NCBI RefSeq assembly: GCF_023652955.1
Contig: NZ_JAKLOY010000006.1
Span: forward strand, 124,001 to 188,000
Length of the DNA stretch: 64,000 nucleotides
Source of the DNA: Geomonas sp. Red32
Lineage (GTDB): Bacteria > Desulfobacterota > Desulfuromonadia > Geobacterales > Geobacteraceae
Reading direction: 5' to 3'
Position numbers and translations under genes: made by a program. The stretch's first letter is position 1. Every line of letters begins with the position of its first letter. The notes under the pieces are model-generated. The model was not told the DNA's origin and made no database searches. It saw only the letters and a program-made list of their open reading frames with translations. Shown here piece after piece: positions 19,078-28,399 of this stretch.

Positions 19078-19761
19078 ATGGCGACCGAGCCGGTAAAACT
19101 GATTGCCTGTCATGACTGCGACCTGCTGCAGCGGGAGATCGACCTGAAGCCGGGTTGCACCGCGACCTGCAGACGCTGCGGCTCCGTTCTTTACCGCCGC
19201 GCCACCGACAGTATCAACCGGACGCTCGCCTTCACCGTCGCCGCCTCCGTCTTCTTCCTGATCGCCAACATCTTCCCCATCTTCGCCATCCGCGCCCAAG
19301 GGGACTACAGCGCCATCACCCTTTTCGAGTCGGTGCAGTCGCTCTGGAACCAGGGGATGAAGCCGGTCTCCACCGTGGTGTTCCTGACCGCCATGGTGGC
19401 GCCCGCCGTCGAGCTGGCCTCCATGGGATATCTCCTCGTCCCGATCAAGCTCGGACGGCTCCCGCGCCGCTACGTCTTCCTCATGCAGACCCTCCGCTAC
19501 GTCCAGCCGTGGGGGATGATCGAGGTCCTCATGCTCGGCGTGCTGGTATCCATCGTGAAGCTTACCCAGAACTTCAAGGTGATCCCGGGAGTCGCCCTCT
19601 GGTCGTTCGGGATCCTTACCCTCCTGCTGGCCGCCGTTGCCGCCTGCTTCAGTCCCCGCGACGTCTGGGAGCGCCTGGATGAGGGAGAGCGGGCGAAAAA
19701 CGCAGCCGCCTCCGGACGCCAGCTCCAGCCCGGGGAAAAGACGAGGGCCGCCCATGGCTGA
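19078..19761 (+). CDS. pqiA: PqiA family protein, first half
   Basis: 227 residues from ATG 19078. A zinc ribbon CHDC...CRRC (about residues 12-37) precedes four membrane segments (about 50-70, 95-120, 140-165, 170-200). This corresponds to one of the two repeated halves of E. coli PqiA, the inner membrane component of the Pqi intermembrane lipid-transport system. The second half is a separate gene overlapping by 8 bp. The upstream in-frame ATG at 18943 would add residues with no family similarity, so I use 19078. Confidence 0.9.
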   Translation: MATEPVKLIACHDCDLLQREIDLKPGCTATCRRCGSVLYRRATDSINRTLAFTVAASVFFLIANIFPIFAIRAQGDYSAITLFESVQSLWNQGMKPVSTVVFLTAMVAPAVELASMGYLLVPIKLGRLPRRYVFLMQTLRYVQPWGMIEVLMLGVLVSIVKLTQNFKVIPGVALWSFGILTLLLAAVAACFSPRDVWERLDEGERAKNAAASGRQLQPGEKTRAAHG

Positions 19762-20395
19762 CGGCAAGCCCACCAGCGCAGCAGGAATGGGTCTCTATTC
19801 CTGCCATGTCTGCAGCAAGGTCTCCCGGGCCCCCTCCTTTTCGCGCCCTGCCCATTGCCCCCGCTGCGGAACTCTGCTACATTTCCGCAAGCCGCGCAGC
19901 ATCGCCCGCTGCTGGGCGTTTCTTCTGGCCGGCTACATCCTGTATATCCCGGCCAACGTGCTGACCATGATGGAAACCGGGTCGCTGATCAGCTACCGCA
20001 AGGACACCATCATAAGCGGAGTGATCCACCTCTGGAATAACGGCAACAAGGTGATCGCCCTGATCGTCTTTATCGCCAGCATCACCATCCCGCTATTGAA
20101 GCTCATTTCGCTCACGCTGCTGCTCGTCACCGTCCAGCGCCGCTCGACCTGGCAGCCCAGGCAGCGCACCCGCCTGTACCGGATGGTCGAGCTGATCGGC
20201 CGCTGGTCGATGCTGGACGTCTACGTGGTCACCCTGCTGGCCGCCCTGGTGCAACTCGGGAACATGGCGGTAGTCAAGGCAGGCCCGGCCGCGGTGGCCT
20301 TCGGCGCCGTCGTCGTCCTGACCATGCTGGCGTCGATGGAATTCGACCCGCGCCTGATCTGGGACCCAATTCAGAAAGAGGAAGTGCATGACTGA
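19754..20395 (+). CDS. pqiA: PqiA family protein, second half
   Basis: 213 residues from ATG 19754. Zinc ribbon CHVC...CPRC (about residues 15-40) then four membrane segments. Homologous in plan to the preceding protein; together they make the equivalent of a full-length PqiA. Overlaps the upstream gene by 8 bp and the MCE-domain gene downstream by 8 bp, so all are tightly translated together. Splitting of PqiA into two polypeptides occurs in several lineages. Confidence 0.9.
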   Translation: MADGKPTSAAGMGLYSCHVCSKVSRAPSFSRPAHCPRCGTLLHFRKPRSIARCWAFLLAGYILYIPANVLTMMETGSLISYRKDTIISGVIHLWNNGNKVIALIVFIASITIPLLKLISLTLLLVTVQRRSTWQPRQRTRLYRMVELIGRWSMLDVYVVTLLAALVQLGNMAVVKAGPAAVAFGAVVVLTMLASMEFDPRLIWDPIQKEEVHD

Positions 20396-22046
20396 CCAAT
20401 CCGAACAGCCTACCATACCCGATATCCCCGAGGCGGTAAGCGAACCCAAGAGGCGCTTCTCGATCCAGCTCGTCTGGATCATCCCCATCCTGGCCGCCCT
20501 CATCGGCCTCTCCCTGGCTGCCAAGGCCTACCTCGAGCGCGGGGAGATCATCACCATCACCTTCAACACGGGCGAGGGGATGGAGGCCGGCAAGACCAAG
20601 ATCAAGTACAAGGACGTCGAGATCGGCGAGGTCAAGGGACTGGCCCTTTCCCAGGACCGCTCCCACGTCATCGTGACCGCCGAGATATCCAAGAACGCCA
20701 AGGGATTGCTGGTGAAAGACACCCGCTTCTGGGTGGTGCGGGCCAGGATCTCCGGCGGTAACGTCTCCGGCCTCGGGACCCTGCTGGGAGGGACCTACAT
20801 CGGGGTGGACGCAGGCTCCTCGCAGGAGTCGCGCGAGGATTTCACCGGGCTGGAGGCGCCGCCCCCCGTGTCGCTCAACATGCCCGGGCGCTACTTCGTG
20901 CTCCATGCCCCCGAGGTCGGTTCCCTCGACCCCGGCGCTCCCATCTTCTTCAGGAAGATCCAGGTAGGGCAGGTGACCTCCACCGAGCTCGACCGCGACG
21001 GCAACGGCGTCACCATCAAGACCTTCGTCCGCGCCCCCTACGACAGCTATGTCCGCACCAACACCGTCTTCTGGCAGGCCAGCGGCGTCGACGTCACCGT
21101 CAACACCAGCGGCATCAAGGTGAACACCGAATCGATGGCCGCCATGTTGCTGGGAGGTCTCGCCTTCCAGAGCCCCGACGGCACCACCTACCCGCAGGCC
21201 CCCCCCAACGCCGGCTTCGTCCTCTATGGCACTCGCGACGAGGCACTCAAGCATGCCGAGCCGACCCAGGCGTTCCTGCTCATGTTCCGCGAGCCGGTGA
21301 GGGGGCTTTCGGTCGGTGCACCGGTCGACCTGCGCGGAGTGACCGTCGGCGAGGTGACCAAGATATCGATCACCCTCGATCCCAAGCGGACGAGCTTCGC
21401 CATACCGGTCGAGGTCGTCCTCTTCCCGGAACGCCTCCGCGCCCTCAGAAACGGCAGCAAGGATGTCGAATTCCACGCCCTGATGGACGACCTGGTCGCC
21501 CATGGCCTGCGCGCCGACATCAGGAACGGGAGCCTTTTGACCGGCCAGCTCTACATCGGGCTCGACTTCAACCAGAAGGCAAAGTCCGCCCGGATCGACT
21601 GGAACACGAAGATCCCCACCTTCCCGACCGTGCCCGGTTCCATGCAGGAGCTGCAGAGAAAGCTCATGCACATCGTCGAGAAGATCGAGTCGCTCCCGAT
21701 GGAGGAGATCGCGGGCGATGCGCGCAAGACCCTGAAGAACCTCGACGACACCGTCAAGAGCGCCGACAAACTCCTCAACAGCGTCAACGGTTCGATGCCC
21801 GAGGTGCGCGGCGTGCTGGGCGATGCCCGCCAGTCGCTGGACGAGCTCCGTAAAACGCTCGGCGAGGCACGGAAGAGCCTCGATGGCGCCAACCGTACCC
21901 TGGCCCCCGACGCACCGCTGCAGGTCGACCTGCGCGACACCCTGAGGGAAGTCTCGCGGGCGGCACAGTCCCTGCGTGTCCTCGGCGAGTACCTCGAGCA
22001 GCACCCCGAATCGATCATCCGGGGAAAGAAGGAGGACGTTAAATGA
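20388..22046 (+). CDS. pqiB: PqiB-like MCE-domain protein
   Basis: 552 residues. One N-terminal membrane helix (about 28-48, IQLVWIIPILAALIGLSLAA) followed by three MCE/MlaD domains (about 55-145, 165-255, 285-385; each with the VKxKGVxIGEVxxI-like core, e.g. KTKIKYKDVEIGEVKG). A C-terminal helical region (about 415-545) is rich in DARxSLxEL repeats. In E. coli PqiB stacks MCE rings into a tube that bridges the periplasm for lipid transfer. It overlaps pqiA upstream and pqiC downstream. Confidence 0.95.
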   Translation: MTDQSEQPTIPDIPEAVSEPKRRFSIQLVWIIPILAALIGLSLAAKAYLERGEIITITFNTGEGMEAGKTKIKYKDVEIGEVKGLALSQDRSHVIVTAEISKNAKGLLVKDTRFWVVRARISGGNVSGLGTLLGGTYIGVDAGSSQESREDFTGLEAPPPVSLNMPGRYFVLHAPEVGSLDPGAPIFFRKIQVGQVTSTELDRDGNGVTIKTFVRAPYDSYVRTNTVFWQASGVDVTVNTSGIKVNTESMAAMLLGGLAFQSPDGTTYPQAPPNAGFVLYGTRDEALKHAEPTQAFLLMFREPVRGLSVGAPVDLRGVTVGEVTKISITLDPKRTSFAIPVEVVLFPERLRALRNGSKDVEFHALMDDLVAHGLRADIRNGSLLTGQLYIGLDFNQKAKSARIDWNTKIPTFPTVPGSMQELQRKLMHIVEKIESLPMEEIAGDARKTLKNLDDTVKSADKLLNSVNGSMPEVRGVLGDARQSLDELRKTLGEARKSLDGANRTLAPDAPLQVDLRDTLREVSRAAQSLRVLGEYLEQHPESIIRGKKEDVK

Positions 22047-22651
22047 GAGGCTCCATCCGCCACCCGCTCTCCATGCTGGTCCTGGTCCTGTTGGCCTTCT
22101 CCGCCGGCTGCGTCAGGTCTCCCCAGGTGAGCTTCTATACGCTCGATTCCTTCGCCGCCGCGCCGGTCCCGCAGGGTCCGGCAGGCCGGAGCGTGGCCAT
22201 CGGCCCCATCACCCTTCCCGAACTGGTCGACCGCCCGCAGCTCGTGGTCCGGACCGGGGCGAACCGCGTCGAGATCCTGGAGACCGAGCGGTGGGCGGAG
22301 CCCCTCAAGAGCGAGATGCCGGGCTTTCTGGCCGGGCAGGTCGCCCGCGAGCTCGGCTCCGATCATGTCTTCTCCTACCGTCACGTCGCCGGAGCGTCGG
22401 CTGAGTATCGCGTCGCGGTAGACGTGGTCCGGCTGGACGCGGTGGCCGGGGATGCGGTGACCCTCGAGGCCAACTGGTCGGTGCGCCACACCGGCCCCGC
22501 CGGAAAGAACCGCCACTCCCTGGTCCGTGAAACGGTGCAGGGCCCGGGCTACGATGCCGTCGTCGCCGCCTACAGCCGCGCCTTAGCCTCGCTTGCCCGG
22601 GAAATTGCCGCCGCGCTGCGTGAAGAAGGCGCCCTCCAGCCCCCGCAGTAA
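22043..22651 (+). CDS. pqiC: PqiC-like outer-membrane lipoprotein
   Basis: 202 residues with signal peptide and lipobox FSAGC (cysteine at about residue 26). Belongs to the ABC-type transport auxiliary lipoprotein family (SFYTLDSF start of the mature domain, IGPITLPELVDRPQLVVRTG). In the Pqi system it anchors the PqiB tube to the outer membrane. Start overlaps the pqiB stop by 4 bp (ATGA). Last gene of the operon. Confidence 0.93.
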   Translation: MRGSIRHPLSMLVLVLLAFSAGCVRSPQVSFYTLDSFAAAPVPQGPAGRSVAIGPITLPELVDRPQLVVRTGANRVEILETERWAEPLKSEMPGFLAGQVARELGSDHVFSYRHVAGASAEYRVAVDVVRLDAVAGDAVTLEANWSVRHTGPAGKNRHSLVRETVQGPGYDAVVAAYSRALASLAREIAAALREEGALQPPQ

Positions 22652-22922
22652 TCCTTCGTTCCACTATCCTCCCCTCGCGTCCAAAGGCGCGGGGGGAGCT
22701 GACGATAATCCCCTCGCCTCCATAGGGGAGAGGGCCGTCTCCCCGCACTCCCCGGTTGCAAAGCCCATCCCGGACGATACACTGTCTGCGTCGTCCCCTT
22801 TCCCAATGTATCCATAAAAACAACATCTCTTTCCGGCGCCGAAACCCGCCGTCCCCTGCCGAAGGTCTCCCATTCGCCGCGGGCCAACGGACCGTTTCGT
22901 CGTGCAGACGGTGGAGGCATCA

Positions 22923-23705
22923 ATGCAGATCACCCTGGAAGGGAAGCGTGCGCTGGTGACCGGCGGCAACACCGGCATCGGCCGCGCCATCACGCGGAGC
23001 CTGGTCGAAGCCGGTGCCAAGGTGGCCATCAACTACCTCACCCATCCCGAGACGGCGTCCATGCTCCTCGACGAGACAACCGAACGCGGCGGTACGGCGA
23101 TCTCCATCCAGGCCGACGTCTCCGATCCCACCTCGGTGGCAGCGATGTTCCGCAAGCTCGACGAAACCTGGGGAGGGATCGACCTGCTGGTCAACAATGC
23201 CGGCATCGACGGCGTCCGGTCCGCTACCTGGGAGAGCGAAGTGGCCGACTGGCGCAAGGTCCTGGAGGTCAACCTCTTCGGCGCCTACTACTGCGCCCGG
23301 GAGGCGCTGCGCAGGATGGTTCCCCAGAAAGGGGGCGTGGTAATGAACATAACCTCCGTCCACGAGGAGATCGCCTGGTCGGGGTACAGCGCCTACACCG
23401 CCTCCAAAGCGGCCCTCGGCATGCTCACCAAGAACATCGCCCAGGAAGGAGCCCCCTACGGCATCCGTGCCGTTGCCGTGGCCCCCGGGGCGGTAGAATC
23501 CGACATCAACCGCTCGGTCTGGTCGGATCCCAAGGGAAAGCAGGACCTGCTGGACAAGATCCCCCTGCGGCGGCTCGGCTCCCCGGAAGAGATCGCTTCC
23601 CTCGTGGTCGTCCTCCTCTCGGACCAGGCCTCCTACCTCACCGGCCGTACCGTCTACATCGACGGCGGGATGACCGACTTCCCCGACTTTACCCACGGCG
23701 GCTAA
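22923..23705 (+). CDS. Short-chain dehydrogenase, glucose 1-dehydrogenase-like
   Basis: 260 residues from ATG 22923, with GGAGG 7 nt upstream. Classical SDR: nucleotide-binding GxxxGxG seen as TGGNTGIG, NNAG motif (LVNNAGIDG), catalytic Ser in MNITSVHE and YxxxK as YTASK, C-terminal TGRTVYIDGGMT. The segment resembles glucose 1-dehydrogenases, and its placement just before a glucoamylase and a glucokinase supports a sugar substrate, but SDR substrate calls from sequence alone are weak. The 270-bp gap upstream holds G/C-rich palindromes and no gene. Confidence 0.88.
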   Translation: MQITLEGKRALVTGGNTGIGRAITRSLVEAGAKVAINYLTHPETASMLLDETTERGGTAISIQADVSDPTSVAAMFRKLDETWGGIDLLVNNAGIDGVRSATWESEVADWRKVLEVNLFGAYYCAREALRRMVPQKGGVVMNITSVHEEIAWSGYSAYTASKAALGMLTKNIAQEGAPYGIRAVAVAPGAVESDINRSVWSDPKGKQDLLDKIPLRRLGSPEEIASLVVVLLSDQASYLTGRTVYIDGGMTDFPDFTHGG

Positions 23706-23725
23706 GCCGCCTCCAGGAGTTTCAG

Positions 23726-26140
23726 ATGGATCAAGAAGAGCGTCGAGCCCCGGGATGGCCGGGAATCCCCGGCCGGTGGACATCCAGTGCCAAATCGGCG
23801 GTAGGTACCTCGCAAAGCCCCTTGAGTACCGTTTGGTTTACCTTGAGCCACGGGATCTTCAACGAGATCTATTTTCCGAGGATCGACCAGGCATGCGTGA
23901 GGGACATGGGGCTTCTCGTGACCGGGCCGGAAGGGTTCTGCTCGGAGGAGAAACGCGATGCCGACCACCGGACCAGCTGGGTCGACGACGGCGTCCCCGC
24001 CTTCCGGGTGATCACTGAGTGCCGCCAAGGCCGTTACCGGATCGAAAAGGTCGTCCTGACCGATCCCGCCCGCGAAACCGTACTCCAGCAGACCATCTTC
24101 ACCCCTCTCCAGGGGGAACTCTCCGACTATCGGCTCTACGTCCTGCTGGCCCCGCATCTCGCCAACCATGGCGCGGGCAACAACGGCTGGGTCGGCGACT
24201 ACAAGGGCGAGCCGATGCTCTTCGCCGAGCGCGACGGGGCGGCCCTGGCGCTCGGCTGTTCCGCTCCCTGGCTCAAGCGGAGCGTCGGGTACGTCGGCAC
24301 CTCCGACGGCTGGCAGGACATCATGAACCACGGCGAGATGCAGTGGGAATACCTGACCGCGCCCGACGGCAACATCGCCCTGGCCGGCGAGATCGATCTG
24401 GTGAGCTGCGGCGGAAAGTTCCTGCTCGCCCTCGGCTTCGGCCACCGTGCCACCGAGGCCGGCAACCGGGCCCGCGCCAGCTTGCAGGACGGCTACCTGC
24501 CCGCCCTCGAGACCTATCTCGAACAGTGGAAGAACTGGCAGCGCACCCTGCTGCCGCTGGACGACAGCCAAAAGGGAGCGGGGATCAACTATTACCGGGT
24601 CAGCACCGCCGTCCTGCGCAGCCACGAGGCCGTCAACTTCCCGGGGGGGATCATCGCCAGCCTCGCCATTCCCTGGGGATTCGACAAGGGGGACGACGAC
24701 TTGGGAGGGTATCACCTGGTCTGGCCGCGGGACCTGGCCGAGTCTGCCGGTGCGCTCCTGGCGGTCGGGGCCCACGACGTGGTGCTGAGAGTCCTCCGCT
24801 ATCTCCAGGCGACCCAGGAGGAGGACGGCCACTGGGCGCAGAACATGTGGCTGGACGGCTCCCCCTACTGGAACGGCATCCAGATGGACGAGACGGCGCT
24901 GCCGGTGCTGCTGGTCGACATGGCCCGGCGCGAAGGGGCGCTCGACAAGGAAGGGGTGGACCGTCTCTGGACGATGGTCCGGCGGGCCGCCTCGTACCTC
25001 CTCTGCAATGGGCCGGTCAGTCCCCAGGACCGCTGGGAGGAGGATCCCGGCTACTCTCTTTTCACCGTCGCCACCGAAATCGCCGCCCTTTTGGCAGCAG
25101 CCGACCTGGCCGATACCCAGGGCGAATCCGAAATCGGCCGCTACTTCCGCGAGACCGCCGACGTCTGGAACGACAGCATCGACCGCTGGATGTACGCCAC
25201 CGATAGCGACTGGACCAGGAAATACAACGTTCCCGGCTATTACGTACGGATCACCCCCGCCGATACCGAAGAGCCGGTCTCCCGTTTCCTGGAACGGGTG
25301 ATGGTGAAGAACGTCCCCGACGGCAGCGGGATGCTCCCCGCCAACCACCTGGTGAGCCCGGACGCACTGGCCCTCGTGCGTTTCGGCTTGCGCGAGGCGG
25401 ACGATCCCCGCATCGCCGGTACGATCAAGGTCATCGATGCCCTGCTGAAGTTCGATACCCCCAAGGGGCCTCTCTGGCATCGCTACAACGACGACGGCTA
25501 CGGTGAAAGGGAAGGGGGGGAGCCCTTCGAAGAGGTGGGGATCGGGAGGGCGTGGCCGCTTTTGACCGGCGAGCGTGCCCATTACGAACTGGCCGCCGGC
25601 CGCAGCGACGAGGCGCTGAGACTCGCCCGCGCCATGGAGAATTACGCCAGCAGGGAAGGGCTCATGCCGGAGCAGGTCTGGGACGCGAACGACATTCCGG
25701 AGCTTGAGCTCTTCAAGGGCTCGCCTTCGGGTTCGGCCATGCCGCTCGTGTGGGCCCATGCCGAATATCTGAAACTGCTCCGCTCCCTGCGTGACGGCAA
25801 GGTGTTCGATCTGCCGCCGCAGACCGTACAGCGCTACCTTAAGGACAAGACCACCTCACCCCGGCTCGTCTGGCGGTACAACCACAAGCTCCGTACCATT
25901 CCTGCCGGCCAGCAGCTCCGGATCGAAACTCCCACCGCCGTGATGGTCCGTTGGAGCGGGGACGATTGGGAAACCTTCTCCGATATCGACAGCCGCGATA
26001 CCACGGTCGGCATGCACGTCGTCGACCTCGACAGCTCAGGAGTTTCGCCCGGTCGGCGGATCGTCTTCACCTTCTACTGGTTTCACGCCAATGTCTGGGA
26101 GGAAACCGACTATTTCGTCGAGGTGGACGCGGGGCCGTAG
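23726..26140 (+). CDS. Glycoside hydrolase family 15 glucoamylase-like enzyme
   Basis: 804 residues. Glucan 1,4-alpha-glucosidase type: N-terminal beta-sandwich (about 1-270, including the early TVWFTLSHGIFNEIYFPRIDQ) then the (alpha/alpha)6 barrel (about 280-700). Catalytic acids probably lie in the barrel motifs (YHLVWPRDLAES, QNMWLDGSPYWNGIQMDETALP, LMPEQVWDANDIP), and a C-terminal extension follows. No signal peptide, so it would act on cytoplasmic glycogen or maltodextrin, releasing glucose that the downstream glucokinase could phosphorylate. It follows the SDR gene by 20 bp. Confidence 0.92.
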   Translation: MDQEERRAPGWPGIPGRWTSSAKSAVGTSQSPLSTVWFTLSHGIFNEIYFPRIDQACVRDMGLLVTGPEGFCSEEKRDADHRTSWVDDGVPAFRVITECRQGRYRIEKVVLTDPARETVLQQTIFTPLQGELSDYRLYVLLAPHLANHGAGNNGWVGDYKGEPMLFAERDGAALALGCSAPWLKRSVGYVGTSDGWQDIMNHGEMQWEYLTAPDGNIALAGEIDLVSCGGKFLLALGFGHRATEAGNRARASLQDGYLPALETYLEQWKNWQRTLLPLDDSQKGAGINYYRVSTAVLRSHEAVNFPGGIIASLAIPWGFDKGDDDLGGYHLVWPRDLAESAGALLAVGAHDVVLRVLRYLQATQEEDGHWAQNMWLDGSPYWNGIQMDETALPVLLVDMARREGALDKEGVDRLWTMVRRAASYLLCNGPVSPQDRWEEDPGYSLFTVATEIAALLAAADLADTQGESEIGRYFRETADVWNDSIDRWMYATDSDWTRKYNVPGYYVRITPADTEEPVSRFLERVMVKNVPDGSGMLPANHLVSPDALALVRFGLREADDPRIAGTIKVIDALLKFDTPKGPLWHRYNDDGYGEREGGEPFEEVGIGRAWPLLTGERAHYELAAGRSDEALRLARAMENYASREGLMPEQVWDANDIPELELFKGSPSGSAMPLVWAHAEYLKLLRSLRDGKVFDLPPQTVQRYLKDKTTSPRLVWRYNHKLRTIPAGQQLRIETPTAVMVRWSGDDWETFSDIDSRDTTVGMHVVDLDSSGVSPGRRIVFTFYWFHANVWEETDYFVEVDAGP

Positions 26141-26205
26141 GGCGGGAGCTGTGGTTCGCAGCGGCCCTCCCATCGCCCCGCGGGCCCCTGGCCGGTAGAT
26201 GGAGC

Positions 26206-26291
26206 CCAAGTCCCCCTTTGAAAAAGGGGGACTTAGGGGGATTTCTCCCTGCTGCCAACGTCATAAATCCCCCTTTTCCAAAGGGGGGGAC
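26206..26291. repeat. Dispersed paired palindrome (copy B)
   Basis: GTCCCCCTTTGAAAAAGGGGGAC, a short core, then AAATCCCCCTTTTCC and its complementary G tract. Same family as 13950-14043 and 41834-41932. Sits between the GH15 gene and glk. The text after it (TTTCCCGATGAACCT) also recurs after copy C. Confidence 0.85.
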
Positions 26292-26404
26292 CTGCTATAC
26301 CGAGTATTTCCCGATGAACCTTTGCGGAAAGTGTGCGGCGCCGGAAGGTTCCACCTTGACGATTAGCATTCTTTATGGCAGACCTGTTGCCGGAGGTAGT
26401 TGAT

Positions 26405-27385
26405 ATGATTGTCCTTGCGGGAGACGTTGGCGGCACCACCACGCGGCTCGCCTTTTACGAAACCGGAGACGGCAAGCTTGTTTCCCTCGCGGAAGGATTT
26501 TATCCGAGCCATGAGCACGGAAGCCTCGTCGAGATCGTCAGCCACTTCGTTTCCCAGCACCGGTTCTCCGCCAAGAAAGCCTGTTTCGGAATCGCAGGCC
26601 CGGTCCTGGGGGGAAGGGTACAGACTCCCAACCTCCCGTGGAACATCGAGAGCGTGGAACTGGCCGAGCTCCTGGAACTTGCCTCGGTTCGTCTGATCAA
26701 CGACCTCGAAGCCAACACCTACGGGATTGCCGCGCTCGGAAAAGAAGATCTCTGCACTCTCAACGCCGGTACCCCCAAGCCCAACGGCACCATCGCCGTC
26801 GTTTCCGCCGGTACCGGCCTCGGCCAGTCTCTGGCCTATTGGGACGGCACCACGCATCGACCGCTCCCCAGCGAGGCCGGGCACGCCGACTTCGCTCCCC
26901 GCAACCAGCTGGAATCGGAGCTCTTGCTGTACCTCCAGGCCAAGCATGGACGGGTCAGTTACGAGCGGGTCGTTTCGGGACCTGGCCTGCTCGATATCTA
27001 TCGCTTCCTACGGGACCGCCACTATTACAGCGAACAGGCCGACGTCATCGCCGCCATGAACGCCGGTGATCCCCCGGCCGTCATAACCCGCGCGGCCCTG
27101 GACGACAGTTGCCCCCTCTGCGCCAAGGCACTCGATATCTTCGTCGAGGTCTACGGGGCCGAAGCAGGCAACGCCGCCCTTCGCTTTCTCGCCACCGGCG
27201 GCGTCTATCTCGGAGGGGGAATCGCTCCACGCATCCTTCCGCGCCTGAAAACTCACACCTTCATGGTGGCATTCGGTTCCAAGGGGCGCCTGAGCGCGCT
27301 CGTTCAATCGATACCGGTCCACGTCATCCTCAACGAAAAGACCGCCCTCCTTGGCGCCGCCCGCGGAGCTATATTCCTGCCGTAG
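26405..27385 (+). CDS. glk: Glucokinase
   Basis: 326 residues from ATG 26405, 8 nt after GGAGG; the in-frame ATG at 26375 lacks a ribosome site. ROK-independent bacterial hexokinase fold (Glk family): phosphate loop LAGDVGGTTTRLAFYE, catalytic Asp in LINDLEANTYG, second phosphate site AVVSAGTGLGQSLAYW, and GGVYLGGGIAPRI near the C-terminus. Phosphorylates glucose released by the upstream glucoamylase, giving a short pathway from glycogen to glucose 6-phosphate. Confidence 0.95.
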   Translation: MIVLAGDVGGTTTRLAFYETGDGKLVSLAEGFYPSHEHGSLVEIVSHFVSQHRFSAKKACFGIAGPVLGGRVQTPNLPWNIESVELAELLELASVRLINDLEANTYGIAALGKEDLCTLNAGTPKPNGTIAVVSAGTGLGQSLAYWDGTTHRPLPSEAGHADFAPRNQLESELLLYLQAKHGRVSYERVVSGPGLLDIYRFLRDRHYYSEQADVIAAMNAGDPPAVITRAALDDSCPLCAKALDIFVEVYGAEAGNAALRFLATGGVYLGGGIAPRILPRLKTHTFMVAFGSKGRLSALVQSIPVHVILNEKTALLGAARGAIFLP

Positions 27386-27758
27386 CGTCGCTTTTTCCCG
27401 CGCCCTCCCTCGCTTCTGTCCCGTTGTTTCCCTCTCTTTATTCGAAAAGTAAGGTTTTATCTTACCTGGCCTAAGGTCTTTACCTTTGATTTGCCCGTTA
27501 ATAGGTGGTTATAGTGCGCCCAAAAGTGGCGTTTACACTATACGGCGATAAGGTTTTCTGGAAATCAGCTACAACGAGGAAGTTGTTGTAGGAAAAAACG
27601 GGAAGAAACTCTCTCGATTTTAAATCTCGAAGCCAGAATGATGTGCAGTATTTTGTTAAACACGACTGGGTGTAGGATATACAAATACACTTTTTATTGA
27701 CAAATTTACCGCGTCTGTTATTAATCAAAACAGGTGACATCATTAAGGAGGATTTTAG
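27386..27758 (+). promoter_or_regulatory. Long leader and promoter upstream of the MucR-type gene
   Basis: 373 bp of AT-rich non-coding DNA. A candidate promoter has TTGACA at 27697-27702 and TATTAA at 27719-27724 (16-nt spacer). AAGGAGG precedes the next start. No other convincing structure seen. Confidence 0.55.
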
Positions 27759-28295
27759 ATGGCTACTTTAGTAGAAATCGCAGCACAGTTGGTATCGTCG
27801 CACGCTTCCAGCACCCCGATGACCTCGGACGAGCTTCTCGCTGAAATCGCAAAAGTCCATGCCGCACTGAAAAATCTGGAGGCGGGCCAGACCCTAGATG
27901 CAGTCGAAGAGGCGAAGCCTTCCATCACCGTTAAGGATGCCTTCAAGAAGAACGAGGTTGTTTGCCTTCTGTGTGGTAAAGGCGGGTTCAAAACTCTTGC
28001 CCGTCATCTGACCACCGCCCATGGAATGAAGCCGGGCGCCTACAAGAAACAGTTCGGGATTTCCAGCAAACAGGCGCTTTCCGCCAAGAGCTATTCCGAA
28101 GCAAGAAGGAAGATGGCACAGGACCGCGGGCTGGCCGATAATCTTGCCAAGGCTCGCGAAGTTCGCATGGCCAACATCGAGGCCAAGAAGACCGCTCCCG
28201 CCAAGCCGGGCCGTCCCCCCAAGGCTGCTGCCGCTAAAGCCGCCAAGCCTGCGAAGGCTGTCAAACCGGCCAAAGCCGTCAAGGCTGCGAAGTAG
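27759..28295 (+). CDS. MucR/Ros-family zinc-finger regulator with Ala/Lys tail
   Basis: 178 residues. MucR-type core with a prokaryotic zinc finger: C-x2-C in VCLLCGKGGFKTLARHLTTAH with two histidines, followed by KPGAYKKQFGISS. N-terminal part (about 1-60) mediates oligomerisation in the family. Unusually, residues about 145-178 form a lysine/alanine/proline-rich tail (AKPAKAVKPAKAVKAAK) like that of histone H1-like proteins, suggesting extra non-specific DNA binding. MucR proteins are H-NS-like silencers in other bacteria. Monocistronic, with a strong terminator. Confidence 0.92.
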   Translation: MATLVEIAAQLVSSHASSTPMTSDELLAEIAKVHAALKNLEAGQTLDAVEEAKPSITVKDAFKKNEVVCLLCGKGGFKTLARHLTTAHGMKPGAYKKQFGISSKQALSAKSYSEARRKMAQDRGLADNLAKAREVRMANIEAKKTAPAKPGRPPKAAAAKAAKPAKAVKPAKAVKAAK

Positions 28296-28326
28296 CGTCA
28301 GGGCAGGAGTCATCCGCTCCGAAATT

Positions 28327-28356
28327 GGCACCCCCAGGTGGGGTGCCTTTTTTTTT
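28327..28356 (+). terminator. Terminator after the MucR-type gene
   Basis: GGCACCCC / GGGGTGCC stem, CAGGT loop, nine T. Confidence 0.95.
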
Positions 28357-28399
28357 GTGGTATACTCGCTTGTTATTACATCTCATGAGTGGAGGAACC

